Source: Acanthochlamys bracteata | Taxonomy: Eukaryota > Streptophyta > Magnoliopsida > Pandanales > Velloziaceae | Reading direction: 5' to 3' | NCBI GenBank assembly: GCA_019914995.1 | Contig: CM034145.1 | Location: forward strand, 3,038,001 to 3,102,000 | DNA: 64,000 nt | In this document: positions 62,813-64,000 of the stretch, in pieces | How the letters are laid out: every line of letters begins with the position of its first letter | Position numbering within the stretch: the stretch's first letter is position 1 | Made by a program: the position numbers and the translations under genes | The notes under the pieces: model-generated | What the model saw: the letters and a program-made list of their open reading frames with translations, nothing else | The model's database searches: none | Told to the model about the DNA's origin: nothing

Positions 62813-64000
62813 GTGTAATGCCCTAACTTTTTCATTAAGAGCAACTTAGGCATTTAAAAAATATCTTATTGGGCCTAGCTTCACCGTCGACATTCCTCTA
62901 AAACTTCGAACACGTCTAACCGTCCTAGTCCCTCCTCTCTAGCCTGAACATATTGTGCTGCTCGTCGCTATATTCTTTCTCCTTCCCTACACGATCACAT
63001 TTTCATTGAAACCGCCATTGCTCAAGCGAGCATGTGATCGCCACCTCAAGTTGTCCATGTTGTTATTCCTTGCTATTGCCTACTCGCCACAGCTTAAATT
63101 TCCTTTTTCAGTCGAACGGATGTCCTGCCACATCCGAATTCACTAGAATCGAGCGACAGGTGGGTCCCATCTTTCAAGTGTATCCTCAATTAGCAATTGA
63201 AAGTTTGTCATCGCAGTACGAAGCCAATTCAAAACTTCGAGCATCCCTTGAGTTGGTAAGTCTTTTAAACTTGCTAGTCCTAAGATTAGTCAAGTACTTA
63301 TGCAATGTTGAAGGATTGTTGAGGATTGCGTAATAAATGAATTACTCAATGGAACTCTGAATTCATATGTGCCTTTGTTTAGAAGTATGGATTTGATTAT
63401 GTGTTAAGATTGTGGTTTCGTTCATGTTTATTGCAAATGGGTAATAATTCTAACCGTGCATTTATTAGTATAGAAGGTTGGGCTAAGTAATGCGGCTTGG
63501 GGTTAGCCTATGGATCTAAAAATTGTATGGACTTCAGATGAGGGTTACATTACCTTTTTTTTTTAAGTTCACCTTTAGGCAATGTTATCAAAATTTCGAT
63601 TTTAAATTTTAAAATGTTATATACGATTTTTCACACCAAAACGATCTTATTTCAAATAAAATTATTTTTTAAGTACAATCACCCCGGAATCGCGATTTTA
63701 ATAGCAAAATCTGTAAAATTGCAATTTGGTTTACAATTTTATACAATTCTACTTTTGAGAGGCTTTTTGTAATTAACTAAACTTTGAGGAGGTTTTTGTA
63801 AAATTTAGGAGTTTCTACAAAATTTAAGAGAGTTTAAAAGTATAAATTTGAAAAAATTTTCTGTAAAATACAAGGGGACTTAGTATAAAATTATTTTAAA
63901 AAATTAAAATTTATAAATGTATTAAAAAGATTTTCTAAAAGTATTAAAAAAGATTATAAAAAATTTTGTAGTGGTATCAAAAAAGTTTTATATAAAATTT
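62813..64000. other. No gene seen
   Basis: Mixed-composition sequence to about 63,350, then AT-rich. The frames at 62,955-63,333 show no family features. The last 400 bases repeat phrases such as 'aaaatttaggag' and 'aaaaagatt'. Confidence 0.45.

Noticed and set aside
62813-63330. Possible solo LTR starting tgtaatgccctaac
   Set aside because: The start resembles gypsy LTR starts, but I found no matching end, no second copy and no target duplication.

Overview
This window looks like nuclear DNA of a flowering plant. It is AT-rich, gene-poor and packed with transposons. It holds one intact-looking host gene with nine coding exons, fragments of plant host genes, and a plastid-type tRNA embedded in nuclear-looking sequence. 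I cannot name the species. Homology statements come from remembered family motifs; no search was run.

Layout. Positions 1-4,784: the 5' part of a Mutator-like element (MULE-A), minus strand, with a recognisable three-exon FAR1-type transposase gene. About 6,660-11,400: a decayed PIF/Harbinger element, minus strand, with a Myb/SANT-like ORF1 and a DDE transposase. 12,624-13,073: an intron-containing pseudogene fragment of ATP-citrate lyase subunit A. 13,737-13,820: a plastid-type trnY-GUA copy. 14,528-27,957: the one convincing host gene, a BIM2-like bHLH transcription factor. All nine coding exons join in phase into a 320-residue protein, and its two longest introns use GC-AG splice sites. 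29,508-32,600: fossil fragments of a Ty1/copia and a Ty3/gypsy retrotransposon side by side. 34,931-48,625: a nested block in which one AT-rich MITE-like element was split at a TA microsatellite by two further long-TIR MULEs (B and C) lying back to back. 48,757-49,752: two more copies of the same MITE-like family, in opposite orientation. 49,760-51,815: a CpG-rich leader followed by poorly supported short exons. 53,692-56,876: an old LTR element with two LTRs, a gag-like interior and no visible pol. The rest is AT-rich sequence with microsatellites and a few unrecognised protein-like segments.

The most interesting signal is the MULE group. Three related FAR1/zinc-knuckle MULEs are each bounded by a (TA)n tract. 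Two of them share a near-terminal 36-38 bp palindrome whose two arms have changed together. All three carry variants of the motif ACGGYYRTGAT near their ends. Each is followed, or expected to be followed, by a long degenerate short-period repeat directly downstream of its coding region. A similar downstream tract occurs in the unrelated Harbinger element.
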